A stretch of DNA of 64,000 bases from RYN-230 sp963704995 (GTDB lineage Bacteria > Actinomycetota > Actinomycetes > Streptosporangiales > Streptosporangiaceae): positions 186,001 through 250,000 of the forward strand of contig CAVPIM010000005.1 in assembly GCA_963704995.1 (NCBI GenBank), read 5' to 3'. Shown here in pieces: positions 1 through 7,913 of the stretch. Made by a program: the position numbers and the translations under genes. Each line of letters starts with the position of its first letter. Position 1 is the first letter of the stretch. A model generated the notes under the pieces. The model was not told the DNA's origin. It ran no database searches and saw nothing but the letters and a program-made list of their open reading frames with translations.

Positions 1-848
1 CGCGGAATGGCCACCCCGGCGGCCGCCCACGCGGCCTGGACGAGTCCCGAGCAGTCGAAGGAGCCCGGCCCGGTCGCCCCGTACAGGTACGGGTCGCCCA
101 GCTTGGAGTAGGCGTAGGCGACGGCCGCGCCGGCCTGGCCGCTCACCGGCACCGGGTTGGTGGCCCTGGTGGTGCCGCCGACCCCCGGCGTCGTGGCGGC
201 GGTCACGGTCTGCTGCTGCTGCGCGGTGAGCGTGGCCAGCAGGGCCTTCTTCTGCGATAGCGACTTGCCGAGCGACTTCTTGCGGGCCAGGCGCTGCGCG
301 TCCAGGCTCGCCACCGCCTGCTCGGTCCGCTTCGTGGTGAGCTGGGCGCCCTGGAGCTGGCGGGCCGCCTGGATGAACTCGTTCACCTGGGCGGCACGGT
401 CGCTGGACAGCTGGAGCAGCACCGAGGCCTGGCCGAGCACGGCCTGGGGGTTGTCCGAGGTCAGCAGAGCACCCATGGAGGTCATGGTGCCGTTCTCGTA
501 GGCGGTCGAGGCGATGGCCGCGATCTGGCTGCGCATTGACTCGAACTTGGCCCGGTCCGCCTGGACCTCGTGGTTGACCAGGCCGAGGCGCTGCTTAGCG
601 CTGCTGAGCTGCTGCTCGGACTGGTCGTACATCTGGGCCGCCTGGTCCTCCTGCGAGGTCAGCCGGTTCACCGACTTCTGGACCTGTCCGACGGTCGGCT
701 TCGGGGCGGCTCCGGCGGAGCTGGCGAATGTGGCCAGGGCCCCGGCGGCGGCCAGGCTAGCGCCGATGGCCAGCCCGCGGCGCAACGCCGATGCGTTCCG
801 GGCCGGTATGCCCGGGCGCGCAGGCTTGGCAGCTGGACGCGTACTCAC
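1..848 (-). CDS. NlpC/P60 family peptidoglycan endopeptidase, RipA-like (3' end outside window)
   Basis: Translating the minus strand gives a basic N-terminus, an alanine-rich secretion signal ending near AGA-APKP, a long Gln/Ala/Lys-rich coiled-coil region of about 170 residues, and the start of an NlpC/P60 domain with the catalytic cysteine in DCSGLVQ, where the window cuts it. This family cleaves D-Glu/meso-DAP stem-peptide bonds and works in daughter-cell separation; the coiled coil normally holds the enzyme in check. Two in-frame GTG starts exist, at 860 and 848. AAGGAG at 862-867 is too close to the first (1 nt) and rather far from the second (13 nt). I chose 848 with low certainty. A c-di-AMP riboswitch lies in its leader, so expression is probably tuned by c-di-AMP. 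Confidence 0.85.
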   Translation of the reverse strand, partial: MSTRPAAKPARPGIPARNASALRRGLAIGASLAAAGALATFASSAGAAPKPTVGQVQKSVNRLTSQEDQAAQMYDQSEQQLSSAKQRLGLVNHEVQADRAKFESMRSQIAAIASTAYENGTMTSMGALLTSDNPQAVLGQASVLLQLSSDRAAQVNEFIQAARQLQGAQLTTKRTEQAVASLDAQRLARKKSLGKSLSQKKALLATLTAQQQQTVTAATTPGVGGTTRATNPVPVSGQAGAAVAYAYSKLGDPYLYGATGPGSFDCSGLVQAAWAAAGVAIP

Positions 849-865
849 GTACGTGATCACGCTCC

Positions 866-1110
866 TTCTTCCACTCCGCCTACCGGGTGAGCTGACGGGT
901 TCGGGCTGTGGAAGATGCCCTACGGCCGGGTCACGGTACGGCCAGCCGCACCGCGGTGACCGCGGGCAGCGAGCCCTGGCGTGACCTGGCCGATTCACCC
1001 CTGAAGGACTCATCGTCCCGGCTTGGTCCCGGGACAGTCCTCCGGTGGGTCCCCGGCTCTCCGGCTGGCCGTCCTATGCCAGCGCGAAGACTCGGCGGTG
1101 GCCGGCCGCC
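866..1110 (-). ncRNA. ydaO-yuaA type (c-di-AMP) riboswitch in the leader of the NlpC/P60 gene
   Basis: On the minus strand the leader carries the family's landmarks in order: CCGGGGACCCACCGG near 1050, GGGGTGAATCGG near 1000, CCGAACCCGTCAGCTCACC near 895, and GGTAGGCGGAGTGG just before the ribosome-binding site. These match the conserved core of the ydaO class, which binds c-di-AMP and in actinobacteria sits upstream of rpf and NlpC/P60 cell-wall hydrolase genes. The 3' end runs into the AAGGAG, which suggests expression control at the 5' leader. The outer boundaries are estimates. Confidence 0.85.
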
Positions 1111-1151
1111 GTCACCATAGTGGTGGCTGGGGAGCGAACCGACCGGGCCTG

Positions 1152-1181
1152 ACACTAGTGAAGCCCGCAAGGTGAATTCAA
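1152..1181 (-). promoter_or_regulatory. Promoter of the riboswitch/NlpC-P60 transcript
   Basis: On the minus strand, TTGAAT at 1176-1181 and TAGTGT at 1152-1157 are separated by 18 bases. Transcription should begin near 1145 and give a leader of about 290 nt, enough to hold the whole riboswitch. Confidence 0.5.
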
Positions 1182-1344
1182 CCGCTTCGCGAACTCCCGT
1201 GATCCGCGTGACCGTCGCCAGGCGTTTCTGTTCCCGCAGATTGCCTGCCGGGCCTGGGATTCCGGGCCGCCGGCCGGGCCAGCACGGACCGGTCTTTCCC
1301 GGGATGCGGGCGTGTCCTGGTCATGGTGGGTGCCCGCCCCGCTC

Positions 1345-1533
1345 TCAGGACGCCTTGGCCGACGGGCGCAGCAGCAGCGGTGGGACCAGCCGCGCGTCGG
1401 CGAGGACCCGCAGCGCCCGCTGCTCGGCGGGGCCGAGGCCGGCCACCGGCTCCGCGCCGGCCAGCAGCGCGGTGACCACGCAGTCCGGGCAGGCGATGTC
1501 GCGCATTTCACAGCGGTCACATTCGATCAGCAT
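1345..1533 (-). CDS. Small conserved actinobacterial Cys-rich protein (62 aa)
   Basis: Begins MLIECDRCEMRDIACPDC and continues with VVTALL and a C-terminal segment RALRVLADARLVPPLLL. The pattern (four cysteines in the first ~20 residues, then LADAxLVPPL) is that of a small protein commonly found next to NlpC/P60 genes in actinomycetes; its function is not established. The ATG at 1533 is chosen because AGGAGGAG lies a few bases upstream; a longer open frame upstream has no conserved content. The four cysteines could bind a metal, but that is inference. Confidence 0.75.
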   Translation of the reverse strand: MLIECDRCEMRDIACPDCVVTALLAGAEPVAGLGPAEQRALRVLADARLVPPLLLRPSAKAS

Positions 1534-1678
1534 CTCTCCTCCTCTGGCTGGCTCCCGCCTGCCCGGGCCAGGAACCTCCGGCCGGTGGGGTCGCGGCACC
1601 CGCTGGGGGTGCATCGGGGCTCACGCTAGGCGGGGGTACTGACACTCCGGCGGCAGCCGGGCCTGGGATGATGCGGGC

Positions 1679-2419
1679 ATGCCCGACGACGACCGCAGCG
1701 CGGCCCAGCGCCAGCGGCAGGCCTCATCCTTCGGCGCCGCCGCGGACGCCTACGAGCGCGGCCGGCCTCCCTACCCGCCCGAAGCGATCGACTGGCTGCT
1801 GCCGCAGGGCGTGTCGCGGGTGCTCGACCTCGGGGCCGGCACCGGCAAGCTGACCCGCCAGCTTCGCGGCCGCGGCCTGGACGTGGTCGCGGTGGAGCCC
1901 TCGGCGGGCATGCGCGAGCAGCTGACCCGGGCGGTGCCGGACGTCACCGTGCTCGCCGGTGCGGCGGAGGAGATCCCGCTGCCAGACCGCAGCGTCGATG
2001 CGGTGCTGGTCGCCCAGGCGTGGCACTGGGTGGATCCCGGGCGCGCGGTACCGGAGGTGGCCCGCGTCCTCGTCCCGGGCGGGCAGCTCGGCCTGGTGTG
2101 GAACATCCGCGACGAGCGGGAGGACTGGGTGGCCGAGCTGGGCCGGATCATGCACGACCCGGACGATCACCGCCGCCAGGACCGCGGGATCATCGGGCCT
2201 CCTTTCGGGCCGGTTGAACGCCATGACGTGGAATGGCGGCACCGGCTGAGCCCAGGCGAGCTGATCGACCTCGCGGCCTCACGCAGCTACGTGATCACCC
2301 TGCCGGAGGAGCAGCGGGCCGGCGTTCTGGCCGGGGTGCGGCGCCTGGCCGGCCGGGCCGGATCAGGAGAGCTGGTGCTGCCCTACGTGGCCGAGTGCTA
2401 CCGGGCCCGGCTGGGCTGA
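1679..2419 (+). CDS. Class I SAM-dependent methyltransferase
   Basis: 246 residues of the Methyltransf_11 (UbiE/SmtA-like) kind. SAM motif I is VLDLGAGTGKLT at about residues 48-59, motif II VVAVEPSAGM follows, and the substrate-side segment WHWVDPGRAVPEVARVLVPGG ends in the usual post-motif III loop. The N-terminal FGAAADAYERGRPPYP is typical of a subgroup annotated as small-molecule methyltransferases of unknown substrate. It is a single uninterrupted frame, transcribed toward the exonuclease gene but separated from it by a tandem repeat. No neighbour points to a specific pathway. Confidence 0.85.
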   Translation: MPDDDRSAAQRQRQASSFGAAADAYERGRPPYPPEAIDWLLPQGVSRVLDLGAGTGKLTRQLRGRGLDVVAVEPSAGMREQLTRAVPDVTVLAGAAEEIPLPDRSVDAVLVAQAWHWVDPGRAVPEVARVLVPGGQLGLVWNIRDEREDWVAELGRIMHDPDDHRRQDRGIIGPPFGPVERHDVEWRHRLSPGELIDLAASRSYVITLPEEQRAGVLAGVRRLAGRAGSGELVLPYVAECYRARLG

Positions 2420-2424
2420 GGGCG

Positions 2425-2516
2425 GACGGCCGCCGCGCGTGCCCTGGCCCGGACGGCCGCCGGCGTGCCCTGGCCCGGACTGCCGCCGGCGTGCCCTGGC
2501 CCGGACTGTCGGTGGC
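2425..2516. repeat. 26-bp tandem repeat, about 3.5 copies
   Basis: The 14-mer GTGCCCTGGCCCGG starts at 2439, 2465 and 2491, an exact 26-base period, with a partial unit before the first copy. It fills the gap between the methyltransferase stop and the exonuclease promoter. An open frame crosses it, but the downstream gene has a better start after the repeat, so I treat it as intergenic. Confidence 0.8.
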
Positions 2517-2522
2517 CCGGCA

Positions 2523-2528
2523 TACCGT
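2523..2528 (+). promoter_or_regulatory. -10 element (TACCGT) for a leaderless exonuclease mRNA
   Basis: TACCGT fits TANNNT and ends 6 bases before the GTG at 2535. There is no Shine-Dalgarno sequence in between. This places the transcription start at or next to the start codon. Confidence 0.5.
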
Positions 2529-2534
2529 GACAGC

Positions 2535-3233
2535 GTGATCATGCTCGACAGGCTGGTGCGGCGGCTGCGCCATCCCTGGACCCCCGGAATCCGGCGGCAG
2601 CCGCTCGGCACGCTGGACTTCGTGGTGGTCGATGTGGAGACCACGGGCTGGTCACCGGACGCCGAGAGCATCACCGAGATCGGTGCGGTCCGCCTCAGCG
2701 GCGGGCAGGTCCAGGGGGAGTTCGCGGCCCTGGTCAACCCGGGCCGCCTCATCCCGCCGGACATCGTCGCCCTGACCGGCATCACGGAGGCCATGGTCGC
2801 GCACGCTCCCCCGGTCACGGCCGTACTGCCCGGCTTCCTGGACTTCGCCCGCGGAGCCGTGCTCACCGCGCACAACGCCCCTTTCGACGTCGGCTTCCTG
2901 ACCGCGGCCTGTGCCGCCAGCGGGCGGCGCTGGCCCGCCCCGCCGGTGCTGGACACCGTCACGCTGGCCCGGCTGCTGCTGACCGGGGACGAGGTCCCGA
3001 ACTGCAAGCTGGCCACGCTGGCGGATTTCTTCGGCGCGCCCGCCCTCCCCCGCCATCGCGCGCTGGCCGACGCCCGGGCGACCGCGGCGGTGCTGGCGGC
3101 CCTGCTGGACCGGCTGCCCGCCACGGGCGTGCGGACCCTGGCCCAGCTCAGCGCCGCGGAACGGGCTGCCGCGCGGCAGGTGGCCCCCGGGCTCGCCCCC
3201 GCCGCCGCGGACGGTCCCCGGGCCAGCCGGTGA
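2535..3233 (+). CDS. DEDDh-family 3'-5' exonuclease (DnaQ-like)
   Basis: The catalytic motifs are all present: Exo I VVDVETTGW, Exo II HNAPFDVGF, and Exo III with H and D in HRALADARA, giving the DEDDh set. The fold is that of the DNA polymerase III epsilon proofreading domain, but the protein (about 232 aa) stands alone, as is common in actinobacteria, so it may be a repair or nucleic-acid-trimming exonuclease and not the replicative proofreader. The start is GTG 2535 (ATG at 2541 is the alternative), supported by a leaderless-type -10 element. An open frame continues 5' through the tandem repeat but shows no family sequence there. Confidence 0.85.
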   Translation: MIMLDRLVRRLRHPWTPGIRRQPLGTLDFVVVDVETTGWSPDAESITEIGAVRLSGGQVQGEFAALVNPGRLIPPDIVALTGITEAMVAHAPPVTAVLPGFLDFARGAVLTAHNAPFDVGFLTAACAASGRRWPAPPVLDTVTLARLLLTGDEVPNCKLATLADFFGAPALPRHRALADARATAAVLAALLDRLPATGVRTLAQLSAAERAAARQVAPGLAPAAADGPRASR

Positions 3234-3314
3234 GCAGCGGTACGCTACGCGGGGCCGGCGGCCCGCAGAAGGCAGGCCGCCAGACGGCCAGGGCAGGCCT
3301 TAAGGAGGCGGCAG

Positions 3315-3599
3315 GTGATCACGGCGATCGTTCTGTTGAAGGCCGATGTGGCGCGGATCCCCGAGACGGCGGAGATAATCGCCCAGATCCCGCAGGTCAG
3401 CGAGGTCTACTCGGTGACCGGCGAGTTCGACCTGGTGGCCCTGGTCCGGGTGCGCGCACACGAGGAACTGGCCGACGTGATCCCGGGCACCCTGAACCGG
3501 GTCGACGGTGTGACGCACACCGAGACGCACATCGCGTTCCGCACCTATTCACGGCATGACCTCGAGGCCGCGTTCGCGCTCGGCTACGAGGAAGATTGA
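3315..3599 (+). CDS. Lrp/AsnC ligand-binding (RAM) domain protein
   Basis: 94 residues making only the RAM effector-binding domain of Lrp/AsnC regulators, with no helix-turn-helix. TAEIIAQIPQVSEVYSVTGEFDLVA and VTHTETHIAFRTY are diagnostic. Stand-alone RAM proteins bind small ligands, often amino acids, and may hetero-oligomerise with full Lrp proteins. The GTG at 3315 has AAGGAGG at 3302-3308. It lies just upstream of trpD, which is on the opposite strand. This pairing recurs in actinobacteria, but a regulatory link to tryptophan synthesis is inference. Confidence 0.85.
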   Translation: MITAIVLLKADVARIPETAEIIAQIPQVSEVYSVTGEFDLVALVRVRAHEELADVIPGTLNRVDGVTHTETHIAFRTYSRHDLEAAFALGYEED

Positions 3600-3610
3600 G
3601 CTGTGTCAGC

Positions 3611-3631
3611 CCGGGGGCCCGAGGCCCCCGG
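3611..3631. terminator. Hairpin terminator between the RAM gene and trpD
   Basis: CCGGGGGCC at 3611-3619 pairs with GGCCCCCGG at 3623-3631 around a CGA loop. It lies between converging genes and could serve both. No strong T-run follows, as is common at this GC content. Confidence 0.6.
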
Positions 3632-3737
3632 AACCCCCCGCTTGCACGCTCCCGTGGGCACGTCGTCTGCCGCGGGTGCCGGGTTACTCGCGGCTCGGCG
3701 AGGACACGCCTCCGGCGCGCCTCCCCTCCCCGGCAAG

Positions 3738-4805
3738 TTAAGGCGACTGGGCGAGTCGCTGGCTGTCGGCGACCCAGCGGTCCAGCAGGTCGGCGGCCGC
3801 CCCGGAATCGAGGGCCGTGCTGGCCCGGGCGAACGCCTCGGCCAGGGCCTTGTCCAGCGCGTCGGCGCCCGGGACCCCGGCGGACGCGGCCAGCGCCGCG
3901 GCCGCGTTGAGCAGCACGGTGTCCCGGACCGGGCCCCGCGCACCACCCAGCACCGCGCGGGCGGCGGCCGCGTTGTGCTCGCGGTCACCCCCGCGCAGGT
4001 CCTCGGGGCGGGCCCGGTCCAGCCCCAGCACCGCGGGGTCGAACACGGTCTGGGTCACCGCACCGTCGTGCACCACCCAGACTGTCGAGGTGGTCGTGGG
4101 GGTCAGCTCATCCAGCCCGTCGTCGCCGTGGAAGACCAGCGCCGAGCAGCCCCGCCCGGCCAGCACCCCGGCGATGACCCCGCCCATCCGCGGGTCGGAG
4201 ACGCCGACCGCCTGGGCCCCAGGCCGGGCCGGGTTGGACACCGGCCCGAGGGAGTTGAACACGGTGGGCACGCCGAGTTCGCCCCGGGCGACCGAGGCGT
4301 GCCGGAAGGCCGGGTGGTACAGCGGGGCGAACAGGAACGCGATCCCCGTCTCCTCCGCCAGCTGTGCGCTGGCCGCCGGGGACAGGGTGATCACGACGCC
4401 CAGCGCCTCGAGCACATCCGCGGCCCCGCAGGCGGATGAGGCGGCGCGGTTGCCGTGCTTGACCACCCGGACGCCGGACGCCGCCGCGACGATCGCGCCC
4501 ATGGTGGAGATGTTCACCGTATGCGCGCCGTCTCCGCCGGTGCCGACCAGGTCGACCAGGTCGCCGGGCACGGCGATCGGCGTGGCCCGGCGCAGCATCA
4601 CCTCAGAGAGGGCAGCGACCTCGGCCGGGGTCTCGCCCTTCATCCGCAGGGCCACGGCGAACCCGGCCACCTGGACCGGGGTCGCGGCGCCCTCCATGAT
4701 CTCGTTCATGGCCCAGGCGGCCTCGTCCGGGCTGAGGGTCTCGCCCCGGATCAGCGCGCCGAGCAGGACACGCCAGGACAGCGCCCGCGGCGCGGTCGGA
4801 TGCAT
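3738..4805 (-). CDS. trpD: Anthranilate phosphoribosyltransferase
   Basis: 355 residues, the normal length. It joins anthranilate to PRPP in tryptophan synthesis. The PRPP site is VGTGGDGAHTVNIST near residue 88, followed by VVKHGNRAASSACGAADVLEALG and SLGPVSNPARPGAQAVGV. The frame is intact. It stands apart from other trp genes and is followed upstream, on the same strand, by a degenerate receiver protein, a neighbour pair seen in other actinomycetes. The ATG at 4805 gives the expected N-terminus. Confidence 0.95.
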   Translation of the reverse strand: MHPTAPRALSWRVLLGALIRGETLSPDEAAWAMNEIMEGAATPVQVAGFAVALRMKGETPAEVAALSEVMLRRATPIAVPGDLVDLVGTGGDGAHTVNISTMGAIVAAASGVRVVKHGNRAASSACGAADVLEALGVVITLSPAASAQLAEETGIAFLFAPLYHPAFRHASVARGELGVPTVFNSLGPVSNPARPGAQAVGVSDPRMGGVIAGVLAGRGCSALVFHGDDGLDELTPTTTSTVWVVHDGAVTQTVFDPAVLGLDRARPEDLRGGDREHNAAAARAVLGGARGPVRDTVLLNAAAALAASAGVPGADALDKALAEAFARASTALDSGAAADLLDRWVADSQRLAQSP

Positions 4806-4827
4806 TTCGGCCTTTCCGCCGGCCTGC

Positions 4828-5232
4828 TCAGCCGCCGGCCTGGGCGGACAGGTGCTCAGCCCGCTGGCGCATCAGGCCCGCGAGCGCGGCCGCGAACGGG
4901 ACCGGATCGATCGGGTGGCTGGTCACAGCGTCCGCGCCGGACCAGGTGGCGAGCCAGCCATCGTCCACCCGGCCCACCACCAGCAGCACCGGCGGGCAGT
5001 CGTGGATCTCGTCCTTAGCCTGGCGGCAGACGCCCATGCCGCCGGCCGGCTGGGCTTCCCCGTCCAGGACCATGACGTCCACGCCACCCGCGTCGAGCAG
5101 GCGGATGAGCGCCGGCTCGGTGGCCACCGGGATGATCTCGGCCTCGGGGGCGTCGGGGGCGGGGCGGCGCCCGATGGCAAGCTGCATGCGGGCGCGGGTG
5201 TCCGCATCGTGGCTGTAGACAACGACCTTCAT
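4828..5232 (-). CDS. Degenerate response-regulator receiver-like protein
   Basis: 134 residues beginning MKVVVYSHDADTRARMQLAIG. It keeps receiver-like order: an acidic pair near residue 9, DVMVLDGEAQPAGGMGVCRQ around the phospho-acceptor position, and a final strand ending SHPIDP. The usual Lys of receivers is absent, so classical phosphorelay signalling is doubtful. It has no output domain. It shares its strand with trpD (22-base gap) and its upstream region with divergent ctaE. The start is set by TACCAT at 5240-5245, 7 bases before the ATG, a leaderless arrangement; the longer upstream frame overlaps ctaE. Confidence 0.75.
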   Translation of the reverse strand: MKVVVYSHDADTRARMQLAIGRRPAPDAPEAEIIPVATEPALIRLLDAGGVDVMVLDGEAQPAGGMGVCRQAKDEIHDCPPVLLVVGRVDDGWLATWSGADAVTSHPIDPVPFAAALAGLMRQRAEHLSAQAGG

Positions 5233-5239
5233 GAAGTGG

Positions 5240-5245
5240 ATGGTA
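5240..5245 (-). promoter_or_regulatory. -10 element (TACCAT), leaderless receiver-like gene
   Basis: On the minus strand TACCAT ends 7 bases before the ATG at 5232, with no room for a ribosome-binding site. It is back to back with the ctaE promoter. Confidence 0.55.
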
Positions 5246-5286
5246 CCGACACGGGGGGTCGGCCGACGCTCGCCTACGGGTTGTCG

Positions 5287-5293
5287 TAATAAT
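5287..5293 (+). promoter_or_regulatory. -10 element (TAATAAT) for ctaE, probably leaderless
   Basis: An AT-rich TAATAAT in very GC-rich DNA, ending 6 bases before the GTG at 5300. This would drive the ctaE-qcrCAB transcript. Confidence 0.55.
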
Positions 5294-5299
5294 GACCTC

Positions 5300-5944
5300 G
5301 TGGCCACCGCATCCGTCACCGAGAAGGCACCCACTCCCCGCCCGCCCAGCGCGCGGCCGAACCTGGTCAGCGTGGGCACCATCGTGTGGCTTTCCTCGGA
5401 ACTCATGTTCTTCGCGGCACTGTTCGCGATCTACTTCACGATCCGCTCCGTAGACAAGGGCAACGGGATCAAGTGGCCGGGCGCCCACCTCGACCTGACC
5501 CTGGGAGCGATCAACACCACGGTCCTGCTGCTGTCCAGCGTGACCTGCCAGCTCGGGGTGTTCGCCGTGGAGCGCGGGCAGGTCAGGCGGAGCGGCTCGG
5601 TCTGGCAGGTGTCACGCTGGGGACTGCGCGAGTGGTACGTCCTGTCGTTCCTGATGGGCCTGTACTTCGTCTGCGGCCAGGGCTATGAGTACCTGGGCCT
5701 GATCCACGACGGGCTCACCCTCCAGTCCAGCGGGTACGGCTCCGTGTTCTTCATCCCCACCGGGTTCCACGGACTGCACGTGACCGGCGGGCTGATCGCG
5801 TTCCTGTTCGTGCTGGGCCGTACCTACGTGGCCAAGACCTTCACGCACGAGCAGCAGGTCAGCGCGATCGTTGTCTCCTACTACTGGCACTTCGTGGATG
5901 TCGTGTGGATCGGGCTGTTCACCACGATCTACCTCATCCACTGA
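5300..5944 (+). CDS. ctaE: Cytochrome c oxidase subunit III
   Basis: 214 residues, the short actinobacterial form with five transmembrane helices. Helix 1 is TIVWLSSELMFFAALFAIYF. The C-terminal SYYWHFVDVVWIGLFTTIYL is the family signature, and GFHGLHVTGGLIAF is also conserved. It is a core subunit of aa3 oxidase in the plasma membrane. First gene of ctaE-qcrC-qcrA-qcrB; 82 bases separate it from qcrC. Start GTG 5300 is chosen from homology to the usual short N-terminus and from the adjacent -10 element; the frame stays open further upstream. Confidence 0.95.
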   Translation: MATASVTEKAPTPRPPSARPNLVSVGTIVWLSSELMFFAALFAIYFTIRSVDKGNGIKWPGAHLDLTLGAINTTVLLLSSVTCQLGVFAVERGQVRRSGSVWQVSRWGLREWYVLSFLMGLYFVCGQGYEYLGLIHDGLTLQSSGYGSVFFIPTGFHGLHVTGGLIAFLFVLGRTYVAKTFTHEQQVSAIVVSYYWHFVDVVWIGLFTTIYLIH

Positions 5945-6026
5945 GGGCCGCTGCGCCGAATACATCAGCAGAGCAGCGGTCTAACTCCCAAACCACAAGA
6001 GCACAGACCAGAAGACGAGGGCTCCA

Positions 6027-6830
6027 TTGAGCTGGATCATCGCGCGGCGCCGGCGGCCGGTCGCCGGCTATGCCGTGGTGCTGCTTGGGCTCATCGCGGT
6101 GGGCGTCATCTACGCGGCGTTCACCACCCAGGGCACCCCGGCCTCCGCGTCCTCCCCCGCCGTCTCCTCGCGCGAGACCGCGGTGGGCAGGCAGCTGTTC
6201 GTGCAGAACTGCTCCAGCTGCCACGGCCTCATGGCCCAGGGCACGAGCAGCGGCCCGAGCCTGATCGGTGTGGGCGCGGCCGCGGTGGACTTCCAGGTCA
6301 GCACCGGCCGGATGCCGCTCAAGGAGATTGACGCCGAGGCGCCGCGCAAGCCGCCGGTGCTGAACACGGCGCAGACCCACGCGATCGCGGCGTACATCTC
6401 CTCGCTGGGCGGCGGCCCGGCCATCCCGGGCGCTGCCCAGGTGAGCACCCAGGGCGCTGACGCCGGCCTCGGCCAGGAACTGTTCACCACGAACTGCTCC
6501 CAGTGCCACAACTTCGTAGGGGCGGGCGGTGCGCTCACCTACGGGAAGTACGCTCCCGCGCTCACCCAGTCCACGCCGACCCAGATCTACGAGGCCATGC
6601 TTACCGGCCCGGAGGCCATGCCCGTGTTCAACGACAGCACGATCACCCCGAGTGAGAAGCGGGACATCATCGCGTACGTCACCCAGACACGCTCCTCGCC
6701 CAACCCCGGCGGCTTCAGCCTCGGGCGCATCGGGCCGGTGACCGAGGGGCTCGTCGGCTGGATCGGCGGAATCGGCGCGCTGGTGCTGGCCGCACTCTGG
6801 ATCACGGCCAAGCGGCGGGTGCACGAATGA
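6027..6830 (+). CDS. qcrC: Dihaem cytochrome c subunit of the bcc complex
   Basis: 267 residues with an N-terminal membrane helix (AGYAVVLLGLIAVGVIYAAF), two c-type haem sites CSSCH (about residue 71) and CSQCH (about residue 155), and a C-terminal membrane anchor (GGIGALVLAALWITAKRR). It replaces soluble cytochrome c by passing electrons directly from the Rieske centre to aa3 oxidase. TTG at 6027 is the start that gives the normal N-terminus MSWIIARRR. Its stop overlaps the qcrA ATG (ATGA at 6827-6830), showing translational coupling. The frame is intact. Confidence 0.95.
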   Translation: MSWIIARRRRPVAGYAVVLLGLIAVGVIYAAFTTQGTPASASSPAVSSRETAVGRQLFVQNCSSCHGLMAQGTSSGPSLIGVGAAAVDFQVSTGRMPLKEIDAEAPRKPPVLNTAQTHAIAAYISSLGGGPAIPGAAQVSTQGADAGLGQELFTTNCSQCHNFVGAGGALTYGKYAPALTQSTPTQIYEAMLTGPEAMPVFNDSTITPSEKRDIIAYVTQTRSSPNPGGFSLGRIGPVTEGLVGWIGGIGALVLAALWITAKRRVHE

Positions 6831-7913
6831 GCAGCACAGAGGGATACACGGGAGACTTCCCCCGCGGCGACCCGGAGGGTGGCGAGGCCGTGGGTCGCGG
6901 GCCCCGCACCGGGTGATCGGGACCCCCCCGCCCGCGGAGGAGCGGACGCTGCTGGGCACGGCCCAGTCGGAAGCGCCGCCCGCGGCGCCCCGGGAACTGC
7001 CCGCTGACCCGGAGGACCTGGCGGGGGCGAAGCGGGCCGAGAAGATCGTGGCCGCCCTGTTCATCCTGGGCATGCTGGCCGGGATCGGGTTCATCGCCGC
7101 CTACATCGGGCTGCCGATCGGCGCCTCGGTGGACTCGGTGCTGCGGTCCAACCTGGCCCTCGGCATCTCGATGGGCGTGGCCTTCCTGGCCCTGGGGGCG
7201 GGCGCGGTCATCTGGGTCCGGCGGCTGATGCCGGACGTGGAGCTCACCGAGGCCCGCAAGCCGCTGGCCTCGGCTGAGGAGGACCGGAAGGCGTTCGCGG
7301 AGACGTTCCGCGAAGGCGCGGAGGCCAGCCAGTTCGTCAAGCGGCCCATCCTGCGCCGGACCCTGATCGCCGCCACCGTCCCGCTGGTCCTCGCGCCGCT
7401 GGTGCTGCTGCGTGACCTGGGCCCGCTGCCGGGCACCAAGCTGCGGCACACCGTGTGGCGCAGGGGACTGCGGCTGGTCATCAGCGACACCGGCAGGCCC
7501 ATCAAGCCGGCCGACTTCGACTCGCCGGGCGCGATGATCACCGTGATCCCCGAGGGCTACCAGAACAACGACGATGCGCTGGTCAAGGCGACCTGCATCA
7601 TCATCAAGTTCGAGCCGGGCGAGATCACAGTTCCCCACGAACAAGAAGTGGGTCGTGGACAACATCGTCGCCTACTCGAAGATCTGCACCCACGTCGGCT
7701 GCCCGGTGGCGCTCTACGAGCAGACCACGCACCACATCCTGTGCCCCTGCCACCAGTCCACGTTCGACGCCCCGCGGGGCGCCCAGGTGCTCTTCGGCCC
7801 GGCGAACCGGCCGCTGCCGCAGCTGCCCATGGGCGTGAACTCCGAGGGGTACCTGGTCGCGCTGCAGCGACTTCAAAGTTCCGGTCGGGCCAGCTTTCTG
7901 GGAGCGGGGATGA
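6827..7913 (+). CDS. qcrA: Rieske iron-sulfur subunit of the bcc complex (frame broken three times)
   Basis: The Rieske subunit moves electrons from menaquinol to QcrC. The frame starts at ATG 6827 overlapping qcrC, breaks near 6905 into the segment with the three N-terminal membrane helices and PLPGTKLRHT, breaks again near 7625 (CCCC where CCC keeps frame) into KICTHVGCP and CPCHQSTFD, the 2Fe-2S ligand motifs, and once more near 7865 (one extra base after GCGCTG) to reach DFKVPVGPAFWERG and the stop. The stop overlaps the qcrB ATG (ATGA). Length summed over frames matches the family. All domains are present, so sequence error is far more likely than a pseudogene. Confidence 0.85.

Noticed and set aside
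7600..7640. Programmed ribosomal frameshifting in qcrA
   Set aside because: No slippery heptamer plus structure is evident, three breaks occur in one gene, and the same happens in many unrelated genes; sequence error explains it better.
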